64,000 nt of DNA from Papiliotrema nemorosa (taxonomy: Eukaryota > Basidiomycota > Tremellomycetes > Tremellales > Rhynchogastremaceae): assembly GCA_032158125.1 (NCBI GenBank), contig JASKOT010000033.1:124001-188000 (forward strand), read 5' to 3'. Position numbers and translations under genes: made by a program. Below are positions 1 to 12,135 of the stretch, piece after piece. How positions within the stretch are numbered: position 1 is the first letter of the stretch; each line of letters opens with the position of its first letter. A model generated the notes under the pieces. It searched no databases. It saw nothing but the letters and a program-made list of their open reading frames with translations, and was not told where the DNA came from.

Positions 1-1916
1 TCTACAGATGTATCAACAGATATTCAACGTCCACATCGCCGCGTCAACTGGTCAAACGGTGCACATCGCGGTCAAGTCCATGTCATCTCGCTCTGTCAGT
101 GACGTCGACGTGAAAAGCGGATAAGCCAAGAGATCCAAAATTGAATCGACGCCAAGGTCGTGCGACGACGTTGCGGGATGCGGATGTTTGGATGACATGT
201 GAGGCACCGCAGCGGTAGGTAGTAGCGGTGTCGAGTCTGCGGAAGGAATAAGTCGATGGCCATTCCAGTCCAGACATGTTGGAGCCTTTGCTCGGATGTC
301 AAGTAGATATCATCATCATTCGCTATGGATTGCGACTTCTCAGGTCCACGACATCCCGGACCACATCGTCATCATCGGCCTTCACGTGCTCGCGACATGA
401 CTTGGTTGTTGACTTTTGCTGCTACTCGTAGTCACATCGGTCGACTCAGAACTAGGATGTACAAAGTTCAGCACTAGAAGCCGATTCTCACCCCTAGGGT
501 CACTGGTGCAACACCGAGTTTTATAGATTCCAGGTCTTTATAGCCCATCTACCGCCACATTAGCCCCTAGCGCCTCTTGCGGTCTGCTATCACGCCCAAG
601 CCAAAGCCGCACCATCGGGCCAAAGCCAAGAGAGGTCATTTGTAGAGTGTGGCGCCGGATCTCGTTTTTACGTCAAGAGCTCGAAAGTTGAAAGTTGGCT
701 GTACACCGTATCGCCTCGGGTTTGCCGCTCGGTGCCACTTTTGAGCGTGATGAGGCGTTTGTCCTAATGACGCTTATTTCAGGAACAGGGTGGGGGAGCT
801 GGCCGGCGCCCTGAAGGGGAATGATAAAGTGCCGTAGTGACCGGATAACGTACAGGGCGAAAGCCCCGAGGGCAAACTCACACGCGCCCCTCCCCCCACC
901 CTACGCGCGCACAGAGAGATCATGCCCACTCCGAGAGAAGTTACCGCCATTTTTGGACAACAAATCCCTCCCCCCCCCAAACGCAATCCTTCATCGCTCA
1001 TAGTCATCGCCTTTCTCATCATCTCTTTCATCCGCATCTACATCCACACCGCATCGCTCTTTACTGCATCTTGGGCGTCTATACAGCGGGTCATTGCTGA
1101 GGAGGACTCGAGGATAAAAATCCGACTGCCCGGTCGGGATACCATACGCGAATCGGTCTTATACAAGAACGCCTCGAATCCCTTCTCACGGTGTATATAC
1201 ACCTCACTTCGACCACGACCATTTCACCTTCCTTCCCTTGCTTGTTCTTTGTCACTCGAATAGACTTTTCTTCTCTTGCGTAACTCCACCCAAGATCCCC
1301 CCGTCAATTCGGTCAAACCCAACCCGCGAAACCACCCATTCGGCAGTAAATCAAATCCTTCGTTCTCGTTCTCTGTCTCGTCGTGTCAACATCCGGCCTC
1401 TCATCTCCTACCTCGACGCCTATACCGAAGCACACTTCAAGCAGCCTCCTGCGTCAGGCAAATCTTTCATATTCGATCGAAATAACACTTGCTTCGAACG
1501 CCGATAGATTCGACACAAGGTCTTGTGGGAGAGCTATACCTCGTCCACTGGTATTCTTCTGTGGATCACTTTTAATTTACGACTGTTGTTCCCGGCTTTG
1601 ACGACAAGTCACAAGGTCTCTTCGATTCTGCCAGGTCCAGCACTAGCTCAGGTTTTCAAGGAACAGGAGCACCAAACAAGTGTGGAGAATTAGTCGAAAG
1701 GTCGTCAACAAAAGGTACCTATCGATCTTTGAAGAAGATTTACCTGGATCTTCTTCTCGGTTCTCGATATCAACAAGACATTCAACTTGATCTTCTCATC
1801 CCATCTTTGATACATCCTCACTATCAATCCATCTCTGTCGATCAAACATCCTGTTTCAGACCACACTCACACCTCGACGCGGTTCAAATTGAAATAACCA
1901 TATCCCATCCACCAAA
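1..1916. other. Gene-poor left end / long leader of the CPL1-like gene
   Basis: No reading frame here resembles a known protein, and the short frames on both strands lack convincing starts, splice sites or homology. The right half is rich in C and T on the + strand, as expected of a fungal promoter and 5' leader. It holds a C-run near 970-978 and a TATA-containing 14-nt perfect palindrome (GGTGTATATACACC) at 1190-1203. Several small upstream frames (for example 1238-1507) would lie in the leader if transcription starts near the palindrome. The first 300 nt could contain the edge of a neighbouring gene, but I cannot support one. Confidence 0.4.
1190..1203. promoter_or_regulatory. Palindromic TATA element
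   Basis: The sequence GGTGTATATACACC reads identically on both strands and contains TATATA. It lies about 0.7 kb upstream of the CPL1-like start codon, beside a pyrimidine-rich stretch. It could be a TATA box or a dimeric factor site. Function is inferred from sequence only. Confidence 0.35.
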
Positions 1917-2586
1917 ATGTTCCCGCGTCTACCACCTACGATAACGTCCCTCATCTTTGCTCTCCTCCTCGCGACTCCCATCCTCTCCATCGCGCAGCCT
2001 CTCCCCGACGAGGCGAGTACATCCACTACGACCACCATCGAATTGGCACCTCTACCACGGGCACCCACCCCTGCCGGACCTGTCAAACGACAACCTACAC
2101 GTCGGATGGGAGCACGTAAAGCGAAAAAGGCCGAACCGTTGAAAAAGAAAGACTACTCTTCATTCTTGTGTCCCGGTGGATCGGTCGCTTGTCCAGTATA
2201 CACAGGAGAGGAGATTACACCGGAAAGTGCGGAATTGCTCGATAGGAGCTTGAGCAGCTTGGCAGATTGGTTCAAGGTCGGATTCGAATGTATGGAGCTT
2301 GATTCGGAACTCAATTCATGTGGAGGCTGTCTGGCCCTCGGAGCGGGGTGAGTTGATTCTTGCACCACAAGGGTGTTCATGTACTGATGATCCCAGACAA
2401 GACTGTTCCAGTATCTCCAACGCCAGGGCGACGGGATGTGAACAAGGCAAATGTGCCGTGTACTCGTGTTTCGACGGATACGTCGTTTCGCCCGATAGGC
2501 AGACCTGCGTGAAAAAGGGCTCTGCGACGCCTGCGACGCCCATCACAGCAGTCACACTCGATCTAGATCAAGTCGTACTGGTCTAG
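1917..2586 (+). CDS. CPL1-like cysteine-rich secreted protein
   Basis: Two exons (1917-2347, 2397-2586) encode 206 aa. The 49-nt intron has a GTGAGT donor, a CTGAT branch and a CAG acceptor, and splicing rebuilds the conserved run GAGQDCSS. Residues 1 to about 27 form a classic signal peptide (hydrophobic core SLIFALLLATPILSI). A basic Arg/Lys-rich linker with a dibasic VKRQ site suggests further processing. From about residue 80 a Cys-rich domain carries CPGGSVACP, ELNSCGGC, GCEQGKCAVYSC and a final QTCVKK. This pattern is that of the CPL1-like domain of basidiomycete secreted proteins; in Cryptococcus neoformans CPL1 is a secreted factor linked to capsule and host macrophage responses. The biological role here is inferred from family only, since the species may be non-pathogenic. 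Alternative: another small Cys-rich cell-surface protein. Confidence 0.8.
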
Positions 2587-3139
2587 TACAGATCAGTTGG
2601 GGTTACCGAGTGAGGCTCATAGACATCTTATAGAGGGGACACCGACCCCATTGTTTCTTTTAGGGTATTAGGGGAACGTAAACACCAAGGACATTAGGGT
2701 GGATGCCTAGCTTAGGCGCGTGTATTTGTAGGATCAACAGGCGGATCAGTGGACAATAAAGGACAATCTGAAGAAATAAACATGAGATGGAGGAAGACAA
2801 GAGTAGCGTGATGATTATAGGGGAGAGAAATATGCAGCTCGTGCAGTATTCATCGTTAACTGAGGCTAGCCGTATTCCTGTTTCCTGATCTCCTCGCGCC
2901 CAAGCCTCAGTTTGCACGGCTCCACCCGTTAATGCACGGAAGACGATAGAACCGCTGATAGAGCTCTCTCTGAGCGTTTGCCGTCTGGATCGATATCCAT
3001 ATCACTGGTTGGAAATCATGCACCCTCTACGATGCAGCACGAGCAGTGCATGAGACATCGTAGTGGCAACTGCATCTATACTGCCATCCAACGAATAACC
3101 TATACAACAAGCGATAAAACTTTCACGTAATCATGATCC
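2587..3139. other. Convergent intergenic region, CPL1-like / MDM34
   Basis: About 550 nt between the stop codons of two convergent genes. Apart from the two AATAAA hexamers I see no gene or repeat. It should hold both 3' UTRs. Confidence 0.5.
2755..2780 (+). terminator. Candidate polyadenylation signals for the CPL1-like gene
   Basis: Two AATAAA hexamers (2755-2760 and 2775-2780) lie about 170-190 nt after the stop codon in an A-rich patch between two convergent genes. They fit the usual poly(A) signal, but usage is not shown. Confidence 0.35.
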
Positions 3140-5530
3140 CTACATCCGAGTCGGGAACCCATAACTCGTCCTACTGTCCGGTGCACGACCGTAATTCGGT
3201 CTAGAGGTGGAATCCCTCATGACTTTCTGTACGACCCCCGTCAAGCTCACCGGTCTTCGATTTATAGTATTCGGATATCCAAATGTAAAGTCGTCAGAAG
3301 GAGATCTAGACCGCTGTCCATAGGAAACAGACACGGGTCTACTTTGCGTCGGGGAGGGAGAATCGTATGAACCGTCAAGGTCGGGCGATATCGGTTCGAC
3401 CTCTTCTTTCGGCGATAGATGGAATATCCTCTTACGTCGAGCCTTCACAGCACCCGGTTGGTTTTCGGCTATAGCGGACAAGTTTGTCGACGAGGTCGAC
3501 CCGGCCGAAGGTCCCGTTTTGCCTAGATGAGGGAAAGATCGAACGGCAATGTGTTCGTGGGCTCTCGCGTAGGGAGACAAGGTATGAGCAGAGTGGGACA
3601 GGGTAGCAAGTTGGGAAACAGAGTTGTTGAGTGGGAGTGTAATTCCGCCAGGACCTATATGTCGAGGCGGGAAAGACTTGCCAGGTGATGTCCCCGTTAA
3701 AGAAGGTGCTCGAGCTCGACCTTGAGGTAAAGGATTGATTGGACCTTTGGAGATGGATACAGGGCGAGATGCAAGTTGAGATGAAGCTTTCGTGGACATT
3801 GTCCCTGATCGAGTGGGGTTCTTATCGGTATCCCAACTCGATCCCGATGTCCGAGCAGCGGAGGAAGATCCTGCTCCAGACATGCGACGCGGTGGTTCTC
3901 GCGTGTAACTCTCGTTTCGAGACGTTTGACGGGTGAGAAAGACGTCTGAGCGGGAAGTGACGAGACGTCGCAAGGACGACGGACCGGGAGTAGCGAGACC
4001 AGGCCGTATGGCGGTGAGAGGGGTCGCCAGGCCAGTCTTCATCCGAAGGCTCTGAATGTCAGCGAGCGAGTATGTCTCATAGCACGAATATCACTCACAC
4101 CTACTGTCGAAGCGCCAACAGAGCTGGCACGCGCAGTGACACTCCCCTGAGTGGCAGTACCCGATGGACTCGGCATGGCACCGGTTCCGCCGGCTTCCGA
4201 CGGTGCTCGAATGAGCGACTGAGAATGGTACACTCTCGGACGAGTGATCACTCCCCCTCCGACAGCTGGGAAAGTCTCCCATTCCACTTCGTCTTCCTCC
4301 GTTCTAGAGCCCAAAGCGGAATGCGCACTCTGACTCCGTGGCACTCCCTTACTCGTCGTTCGTCGAGCCAGAGGTTGAAGCGATTCTTCCATTTCAACCA
4401 TGTCAAACGATCTCACTTCCTCGTGATCCCAATCAGAATCGCTGACGTCTCCCCGATCCTCTTCCTCTTCTTCGTCCGGGACCGACATCAGAGCTCCCAG
4501 TCCTTTCCCTTCACCTTGCCGAGCCTTTTCCCACAGACGACCAAACGCCTCGTAGCCTGAATGTGTGGGTACCCCTTCTGGGCGTAGACCATATGTCGGA
4601 TCGTACTCCTCAATCTCTGGGAATATAGTGTACGACGTAGGCGACTCTGAGGCAGTTGACGACCGTCGTATGCGCTGGGAGAACCTTCTTCGAGGGGTAT
4701 TGGATGGTGAAGTCGACAAGGGCGCCGTGGGAGGTGGGAATATGTCTTTTCTCGAAAACACATCATCTTCCTCTTCGTCGATCCCCACTGTGGACGGCGT
4801 AAAGTCCGGATCCCTATATGGCATCTCGACTTTCCCGCCTACTCCTGTACCGGTGAACCAACGTTGAGACAATCGATGAATTATACCGGGTAAATCTTCC
4901 CTGAACATTTCCCGAAGTTGCCCTTCAATCTCTTGTTGCAGGTACCCCCGAATGACCTCTACACTGTCGAAAGTGGAAGATACGTCCACGTTCTGTAATG
5001 GGTCATTTTTGAATACCAAGGTGATTCCTTTGGCTTTTGACACGACGAGGATGAGGATCGCGCGGAGGTGTAGTTTTGATAGTCGTAATGTCATAGGAAC
5101 GAGCAGCGGTTGAGAAGCCAGTAGAGGGGTGGACAAGGGGAGGGTGTTGGAATGGAGGAGGTTTGGATTGTGTGATAGAGGATTGGCTTGAACTCGACAA
5201 CGGACTTCCAACCATGCGTCACCTGAATATCCCAATCGTAGAATCCCACGAAACCGATCCAGAGATAAATCTCCAATTTCAAGCAAGGTCAACGTAGGCG
5301 GCTGTGGTCAGCACCCAAAAGACGTGGGGACTCACTTCTTTGCCCATACTCAGCTCTACTACCTCTATCCGACCTTGAATCACGGGCGGTTTGTTACCCT
5401 GTACGTGAGCTTGAAGCATGGGAGGGAGAAAGGAGTATACCTTGTTCAAGGCCGTCTCCAGCATCGCCTTTGCATCTTCGTGAAAGGCAGGCGAAAAGGC
5501 TGTAGACCAATCAGGGAAGAAGAACGACAT
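3140..5530 (-). CDS. MDM34: Mdm34, ERMES complex outer-membrane subunit
   Basis: Four exons on the - strand (5530-5441, 5398-5336, 5301-4099, 4051-3140) give 755 aa. Mdm34 is the mitochondrial SMP-domain subunit of the ER-mitochondria encounter structure, which tethers the ER to mitochondria and carries phospholipids. The start MSFFFPDW and the segments ALNKGNKPPVI, TLLEIGDLSLDRFRGILRL and VQANPL are diagnostic of the N-terminal SMP fold (about residues 1-203). They appear intact only after removing a 42-nt and a 34-nt intron. The rest is a long Ser/Pro-rich, acidic, probably disordered tail, as in other basidiomycete Mdm34 proteins. The 42-nt intron is a multiple of three without a stop, so retention would insert 14 residues in the SMP domain. 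The last donor could be GTGAGT (used here) or GTAGGT 6 nt earlier. It diverges from the gene at 6084. Confidence 0.93.
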
Positions 5531-6083
5531 GGTGGATCAGAACGTGGTCGAGACTATATTGTACAGGGCATGTTGAGGTGAGTTGGGTCAACACTGGTAG
5601 AGGAGAGAGCGGGTTGATCTTTTCACGGGAATTTGCATCGCGACCGACTTGCATTTGGCCGAGGAGGATTCGTCATAAAGGTTCTTCACTCTACATTGTC
5701 ATTTCCTTCGCCAATGCGTCTTTCTTCCAAGCAGCAACGATATGCATACCAGTGCACGAATAGGGCAAGATCACAGCTAGACCTCTACAGCATGCATATG
5801 CGTGGCTACAGACGCGAACCGCGACGCTGAGAGGCTCAAGGGGACCCCGCATTGTTAATTGATTTGCCACCATTTGGGAGAGGAGTGTTTCAGGTGATCA
5901 GACCCGCCTATACACAATTTCCCCTTCACCCTCTCCTCTACCCTCTTTGCTCGCTCATCATCCGCGACCCACTTTCTCGTAGACCCGCATCGCTGCGAGG
6001 CTGGCTGCCTCCAACTGTTTGGGCAGTCTCGAGTCGCATAGGCGCATATACACCTCTGAGCGCTTCGCGCCCTGGAGGTGGAC
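5531..6083. other. Divergent promoter region, MDM34 / large coiled-coil gene
   Basis: About 550 nt between two divergent start codons. Small frames on both strands show no family resemblance. The region is presumed to hold both promoters and 5' leaders; no TATA box stands out. Confidence 0.4.
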
Positions 6084-9000
6084 ATGTCGATCCCTCCCAT
6101 CAGACCAGCTCTTGATGGTCCCAATCCGCCTGTGCAAAAGTTAGTACGAGTACTTTGCACAATCTCGTTATCGCCGTGGTATATCTCTTCTCACGCTTAG
6201 CTTCTCGAGATCACCGCTGGTGCAAGCTGCTCGAACGAGCATGGGCGGTACGACGCACAAGGATGCAAACCCCTCGAGTCAACATTCCTTAAACATTGTA
6301 CAATCGGCTACACCTCCTCCTACCCCACCTACTACTGCGATGACACCTCCCGACATCAAACCATCTCTCGCTATCAAGGCACCAAGCTCAAGAGAGGTCA
6401 TCGATCTGACAACGCCGTCACCCGGTTCGCACAGTCCACAGAGGGCGGCTTCCCCTTCACAACTAGAAAAGGTGGATGTTGTAACAACGGAGAATGAGAA
6501 GGAATCAGAGGAGAGACAAGGAGAAGAGGACGACTCGGCGGCAGCTCGAACTGAAATTGTGGAGCAGGCGATCGTGCCCGCCAACAGCGAGCCTCAGGTC
6601 AACCAGGCGACAGAGGAAGAAACCGAGGAAGGTGAAATTCAGAAGTTGCTAGATCAACCCGATCCTTCACCACAGAAGAAACAAACCGATCTTTTACCTC
6701 CAGATCAACCAAATCAAACTCTTTCGTCCGCCGAGGAATCCATGGACATTGATTCCGACTCGAACTTGGTTGAGGATCCGCAGGTCACGGTCACGACATC
6801 GACTGATATCTCTTCCACGAGACCTTCCTCTTCTATCGAGAAGCAACAGTCTTCCGCGTTGAGATCTGCAACCACGACGCCTATTCCCGACACTACTGCA
6901 TCCGTTCCCGATGCTGCCGCGACCGGCGTCAACTCTATCTCAACCGCCCAAAGCTCTAACACGGTCGTCCCCGATCCTATCCCAAGCACATCCAAGTCGA
7001 CCTCGACGATCCCCGATTCTGCCGAAACCAGATCCAATTCTACCACGCCGATTCCTACGCCTCATCAGTCGGGGATGTTTCAATTGAGAACCGAAAACAG
7101 CGCGCCGCAGATGACCAGTACTCCTGCGCCTATCGCGTCGTCGTCAGCCTCCCCGAGCCAGATGAGCTTCTCGCCGGGCAGCACGCTGCTAGACGGATGG
7201 AAACGTATCAAGGCGTTCGGTACCCCCGCTTCAATAGCTTCTTCAGGCGGAGCTCCGGAGCAAGATGGCTCCCCGTCAGCTCCTCTTGTCGGATTGCTCT
7301 CCACCGCTGTTCCTTCGTCAAGGGTCATTGCACGACAACTTTCCACATCACCTGAGCCTGAAGAGCCAACACCTGCTGCTTCACTGCCCAGCATTGAACG
7401 ACCTCGAGCTACCACGACTGTTCAAGCACCGGTCGAGAATGTCACCTCGGAGGATCCTCTACTCACTGATATCCTGAATGATCCAGCCTTGAGTAGAGAT
7501 CTCATCCCGCCTGTGCGCGCTTTGTGGTCGGTTCTCAATGCTCGCGAACGGGCGCATGTCGTCCAGGACCCGACGTCGATCAATATTCTACTCGTCAAGC
7601 ACTATGCGTCGGTTCTCACAACCATGGGACAAGCGATGCTCGATTCCATGCGAACTGGATCAGAAACATTTGTTGCCGGGAGGCATTCGTCGACAGAGGA
7701 AGCGCGACACGAGTACGAGAACTTTGTGAGATGGTCCTCGGCCAACATGTCAGAAATTTGGCATACGACGGGTTTGCCGATCGCTCGGAGCCTGCTTGCT
7801 CGACACTCGAATACACTCGCTTCAGAAGCAATGACGAGCCCCGCTACAGCATCGACGCACTCCATCTTGCAAGGTCTGACCTTACCTTCGAGCTCAAATC
7901 CAGTACCAGTACCAACTCTCGGTACAATCCCAGCCCAGCCGCATCAGCCGTCGCCAGTCGCGGCTCCCGGTCCCAGTGGGGAGTCCGCAAGACCTATCCC
8001 GCCGCAATCTGCTGCATCGGTCGGATTTTCCGCTCATGCCTCTCACACCAATGTCCTTCAACGGGCAGCGGACTTGAGCAGACACCAAACGTCGTGGATA
8101 CAGAGCAGGAGAGGCGGATCGCTGTCAGGATCTCTGCCGGGGATACAGTCGGCTACTGCATTGCCCACTCAGCATCCGGCTGCGGCGTTGCCCCGACCCA
8201 AATCACAACCTTTCATCTTGTCACGACAGAATCATCATACGCAGCCTCTTTCTCATTCACATTCGGCAGCTCCGCACCTCGTTCAAGGACCCCAGCAATC
8301 CTTTGGCGAGAATCCAGGCCACACTATACCTCATGGATCTGTTCACCAGAGCCATGCGCAGGCTGGTCCATCGCGTTCGCAAGCCTCCATGCCATACAAG
8401 CAACCTCATCCGTCAACGCATGCGACGCCCGTCTCAGCCGCCAGTGAGTCATCGCAGGCACCGCAGCATCAGGAACAGCCTTCGGGCTCCAGTCGACATC
8501 GCGAGGCGCGTCCACTTCCACAAATGCCACTCGTCCCTCCCCAACCTCAGATTACGGTTGCAATGGACACGAGTCGACCAAGGACGCTTATATTCGCGCA
8601 GCCATCGGGTCCCCTTCACGACGCGACCACGAATTGGTATGCGAGCCAAAGCCATATCGCGCAACTTATGCAGCAAGTATGGTATGTATCAGGCCTTGTA
8701 GCATAGAATGCTTCGCTGACGTTCTAGGGACACTGTTCTTGTGTCTCAGCAGCAGTACTCTGCAGAAGCTTCTGCTAGAGTTTCTGAACTCGAGAACGCC
8801 TTGGCTCAGTCTCAGCAGGATAAGGCGAAAGAGGTGTCTCGGATCCGGCAGGAAGGTGCTCAGCGGGCTTCGACCAGTAAAGAGAATTACAATAGTGTCA
8901 TTGCGCAAATGACTGAAAGGCATAAGCGGGAACTTGTTAATGTACAGCTGCAGCTGGAGCTAAAGCAGAACGTGGTGGATGGCTTGGTATCGGAAAAGAA

Positions 9001-11201
9001 AGAATTGGGGCGTAGACTGCTGGAGCAAACTGAGCAGTTGACAAAGCGCGCAGAAAATCATCCGCTCGTTGCCGGCGCGAAGCGAGAGGCGGCACTAGCT
9101 CTCGAAGAGGTGAAAAAGCAAGCGGAGAATCATCGACACGCCATCGAAGCGCTGAGGATACGACACGAAGCGGAGTTGAATGCCCAGCGAGATCATGTCA
9201 GGAATACCACCATCAAAATGACGGAATTAGAAGGAGAGAGGGATGCGCAACTCAACAAGCTCAAGATGGAGCATGAGGTTGCGTTGAAGGGAGTGTCAAC
9301 CAAAGCCGAGGCAAGGATCAGTAATCTGGATCGGAGCAACGCGGCTCTGCGGGAGGAGTTGAAAAAGGTACAGACGACTGCTGCGACGGCGGAAGAAATG
9401 ACTGGCATAATGGGAATGCTTCGATCTGTCATTACCCAACAATCATCCGAAATACAGCGAGTAAACGAATCCCTGAATAAGGTCGAGGAGGAGAAGACGG
9501 GTCTCGCAGTCGAGGTCAAGAAGCTTCGAGAAGAGGTAACAAGTCTGAAGACTGAGGTGGAGGAGGAAAAGCAAAAGGTGGAAGATATCGAGGTGGAACA
9601 GGCGAAGATCATAGAGGAAGAGACGAAAGCTGCCGAGATGCGTGTGACGGCTGCTGAGGGGCAGATGAAGAAGAGCAAGGGGGAGCTCGGCGCTCTAAAA
9701 GCGTCCATCGATACCCTGAAGATGGACTACGAGGCGAGAATGAAGGTCGCGGCTGGCAAGCAGAAGGAGGCAGAGGAGAACGCTGTAATTGCGCAAGGCA
9801 AGCTGAGGCAGATGGAGAATGAGCGAAGCAAGAAGCTGCAGGAGGATCAGGCGAAGGTGGATAAGGTGAACGATGTTACGAAGAGACACGACGAGGATAT
9901 GAGGGTACTCAAAGCTCGGGTGGACGAACTTCAAGTGGAAGTGGCAATTCACAGAACACAGGCGGAGAGGGTGACAAATCTCGAAGCGGAAGTTCAAAAA
10001 TTGCTCAAAATGACATTTGAGCTGGAAGAGGAGAAGACCGCAGCGGAGAAGGAGAGGGGAGAGTTGAAAGAGGAGAAGGATGATCTAGATGAGAAGTTGG
10101 ACATCGCCAATACAGAACGCCTGGCGCAAATCGACAAGGTCGATGATCTGCAAAAGGAAATCGCGCGGCTGAAAAAGGTGAGTGCGCTTTCTAGGGCATC
10201 AGAGAGGTGCTGAAGGTAGACACTGCAGACTGCTCAGCTGCAAAAGAAGCAAACGCAGGTCGAATCCGCTCGAGGTCGATCTCCGACCAAAGTCCAGACT
10301 GCTCTTGCAGCAAAAGATTTCTCAGAGAAAAGAGCAATCCGAGCTCCTTCGCCAGCAAAAGGTCGAGCGGCTTCTCCTGTAGGATCGAAAGCTAGGGCGA
10401 AGTCGCCTGCTAAAGCACGGGAGCCTTCGCCTGCCAAAGGTCGAGCAGCTTCACCCTCCAAAGATCAACCTTCAGCGCCGACTGCACCTACCTGGAGTAC
10501 AAGCAAGGCCGTCAAGCCAATCAATATGGTGACGTCGACAGTGACGCCGAAGCCGATTGAGAGAGTGATGCAGTCATCTACGGGCGCTCGCTCTCTCCCT
10601 GTATCTACGCCGAGTTCCGCTTCTGGGTCTAAAGTCTCAGGATCCGCCCAGGCCAACATGATGAAACGAAAGGCATTCCAGGGATCGCCTTTGACCTCTG
10701 TGACTGACATTTCTCCGACAAAGGACAAGAAGCCCAAGCTCCACGACAACTCTCTTGTTTCGCAGAGTGTGAAGACGGATAGTCGCAACTCCACGCCTGC
10801 AGGAGATGCGCTCGACTTGCCGCAAGTCAACCGAGCATGGGTGAGACACAACATCAGTCTCTTCATACTCTCAAGTGAGCGTGGCAACCGCGAGGGTTTG
10901 CGTTGTCGAGGCTGTTTGTGAGTAAATGTGATGTTCTATTGGTCAAACTGACATGTGTAGCGTGGACAAGAAGAACGCGATAAAGGAGGCTCTGAGGGTT
11001 AAGAATCCGGCGGTAACACAAGCAGAGCAGGATGGTGCGGTCAGTCGGGTGGGGACATTACATGAGCAGCCCTTCATGAAGGGTGTGCAGTCTGTCGAGG
11101 AGGACGAGGATGATGTGTTGAATCATTTGGTGGATAAACACCTCCACCTCATGAGGCGGGTCAGAAAACAACGGATAGGTCAAGGCAAGGATCAAGGGTG
11201 A
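6084..11201 (+). CDS. Very large Pro/Ser-rich coiled-coil protein of unknown function
   Basis: Five exons (6084-6139, 6201-8681, 8728-10177, 10229-10917, 10961-11201) encode about 1638 aa. I do not recognise the family. The order is: a disordered Ser/Thr/Pro/Glu-rich half (to about residue 845) with an early acidic-hydrophobic EVIDLTTP patch that could bind SUMO or a protein partner; a continuous heptad-rich coiled coil (about 850-1330); a basic stretch with repeated SPAKGR and SPAK motifs; and a C-terminal part with RCRGCFVDKKNAIKEA and an acidic end. The first exon is inferred: it brings in an upstream ATG and the splice to 6201 is in frame, but the next in-frame ATG at 6241 is a possible start. 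The fourth acceptor could be 9 nt later (10237). The layout suggests a scaffold of the nucleus, kinetochore, spindle pole or cortex, but this is inference only. Confidence 0.7.
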
Positions 11202-12135
11202 GGAGTGGGTTGTGCTGTATGGGATGGACAAGGGTCACGAGGGAACGACTTGCCATGATGATGAGGACGACAACACGATTATGATACGACAACATGTGCA
11301 GACCTAGGTTCTGGGCCGCGGGGATCGCTGCGGCACGGGGCTTAGTGCAGTTCACTATTTCATGTAGGATATCTCAGCAATTAGCCAGGCGAGGCTCAAA
11401 ATGTTGTACTCGATACGATTTATATGAGTCTCCGTATGTATGCGGGTCCTGTGATGCGGGCTTGTAGGATTCCAGTGGCATGGTAGGGTTTTATGCCAAG
11501 GTTTGTGTCGGAGTTTCATCTTGCGCCTAGTCTTGTCTCCCCTTCGGCCGTACCGTCTAGGTCACCTTTGAGTCGCTTGGCCCTGTTGGCGGCTCTTGGT
11601 GATCCTGCCCGAAGCTCTGGTGTGATCGCTGCGTTGCCTGTTCCTTTCGCAGTGTCTTGGTGTTCTGACTGCGGGTTTGTCGACCCTCGATGAAAACGTA
11701 TGCTCGTGTGACTGTGCACGCAGTGGATAGCCGTAGATGAGGGTGACGAACGCGGCGCGATAACAACAAAAAATCACCTCGGATCTCACGCCTTGAAGGG
11801 GTGCTATGTTTGGGATGAGTGCCGCTCGGGTCTTGCTCCTGAACCCTGACCTGCGGCACAGTCTATTCCCATTTGGCACCTCACCCAAAGGCGCAAGAGC
11901 AGAGGGAAATCACCCAGTCTTGGCATTCTTCTCGTTTCGGCAAAAGGTTATTTGGCCTCTACGCCTCTCACCACTTTATACGCCCCCCCTCGACCTCGTA
12001 AGTCTTCGTTTCGTATCTTTTTCGCAGCAACGACCGACAACGATACCCATCTACATCTACATCCACATCGACATCTACATCCTCGCTCACCAACAGCATC
12101 TCATCAGTCGGCCTTGATATGGGACACTCTGCACC
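11202..12135. other. Intergenic region with pyrimidine-rich leader
   Basis: About 930 nt between two + strand genes. Short frames on both strands look accidental. Near the 3' end, about 12049-12085, lies an imperfect run of CATCTA/CATCCA/CATCGA hexamers on the coding strand, a simple-sequence leader typical of fungal 5' UTRs. No other element was found. Confidence 0.4.

Noticed and set aside
83..302. Small - strand frames at the left edge
   Set aside because: No splice structure or recognisable protein; too little sequence beyond the edge to decide.
7524..8447. 307-codon + strand open frame
   Set aside because: It overlaps the coiled-coil gene in another frame and is Arg/Cys/Ser-rich with no family resemblance; a shadow of the low-complexity coding sequence.
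9193..9708. 171-codon - strand frame opposite the coiled coil
   Set aside because: Composition (Ser/Phe/Ala-rich with repeated SSS and FSSST) is the antisense of Glu/Lys-rich coiled-coil codons, a common artefact.
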